Below are positions 14,659 through 14,703 of a DNA stretch of 14,703 nucleotides, in pieces. The notes beneath the pieces were generated by a model, which saw nothing but the letters and a program-made list of their open reading frames with translations, did no database searches and had not been told where the DNA came from. The number at the start of each line of letters is the position of its first letter. Within the stretch, counting starts at the first letter, position 1. Made by a program: the position numbers and the translations under genes. Origin of the DNA: Bacteroidales bacterium (GTDB taxonomy: Bacteria; Bacteroidota; Bacteroidia; Bacteroidales; WCHB1-69); assembly GCA_031272415.1 (NCBI GenBank), contig JAISTU010000084.1:1-14703 (forward strand), written 5' to 3'.

Positions 14659-14703
14659 ACCGTTATTCCCCCCGACTTCGACGGTTTCGATTTGTAAACA
14701 AAA

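Noticed and set aside
14659..14703. Terminator after the glycosyltransferase gene
   Set aside because: Only a five-base ACCGT/ACGGT match with a long loop and no T-run was found before the window ends.

Overview
The window looks like a chromosomal stretch from an AT-rich member of the Bacteroidota, most likely Bacteroidales. Four intergenic regions carry an exact match to the Bacteroidota -7 promoter box TAnnTTTG a short distance before a start codon. The gene content also fits: a PD40/OmpA periplasmic protein next to a TPR protein, a Bacteroidales-type lipoprotein fragment, and dispersed palindromic intergenic repeats of the sort common in this phylum. No RNA gene, CRISPR array, intact insertion sequence or origin was seen. 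No stretch longer than 300 bases lacks gene-like sequence.

Left part (1-737): the 3' end of a lipoprotein-like gene overlaps, by ATGA, a 53-residue stub that looks like the N terminus of a secreted protein. The stub stops inside the first of three unrelated palindromic repeats packed together (503-673). A fourth low-complexity repeat follows. Minus-strand block (738-3583): tpiA, prmA, kdsC and comF are tightly packed and probably form one operon read from a promoter near 3605. They are housekeeping functions: glycolysis, ribosomal protein L11 methylation, lipopolysaccharide Kdo synthesis and a competence-type phosphoribosyltransferase.

Regulatory block (3608-4880): an AraC-family regulator with a basic, AT-hook-like linker lies downstream of a region with three copies of an 18-base motif. 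Two copies are in tandem at a 21-bp period just upstream of the -7 box, and one lies about 70 bp further upstream in inverted orientation. This resembles an AraC-type operator and is the most interesting regulatory structure here. A strong terminator closes the gene.

Decayed accessory patch (4880-6490): in higher-GC sequence sit a signal peptide joined to the C-terminal tail of a FISUMP/DUF1566-like protein, a YhcG/DUF1016 PDDEXK nuclease gene broken by one frameshift, a signal-peptide-only stub, and the last residues of an IS200/REP-associated transposase. This looks like a site of repeated insertion and deletion.

Right part (6514-14658): aqpZ with its own promoter and terminator; a TPR gene followed 9 bp later by a TPR-PD40-CRD-OmpA gene with the architecture of PorE of the type IX secretion system; a terminator; then clpC followed 7 bp later by a GT4 glycosyltransferase. 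I found no clearly new biological system. The operator array, the decayed patch and the PorE-like pair deserve the closest look.
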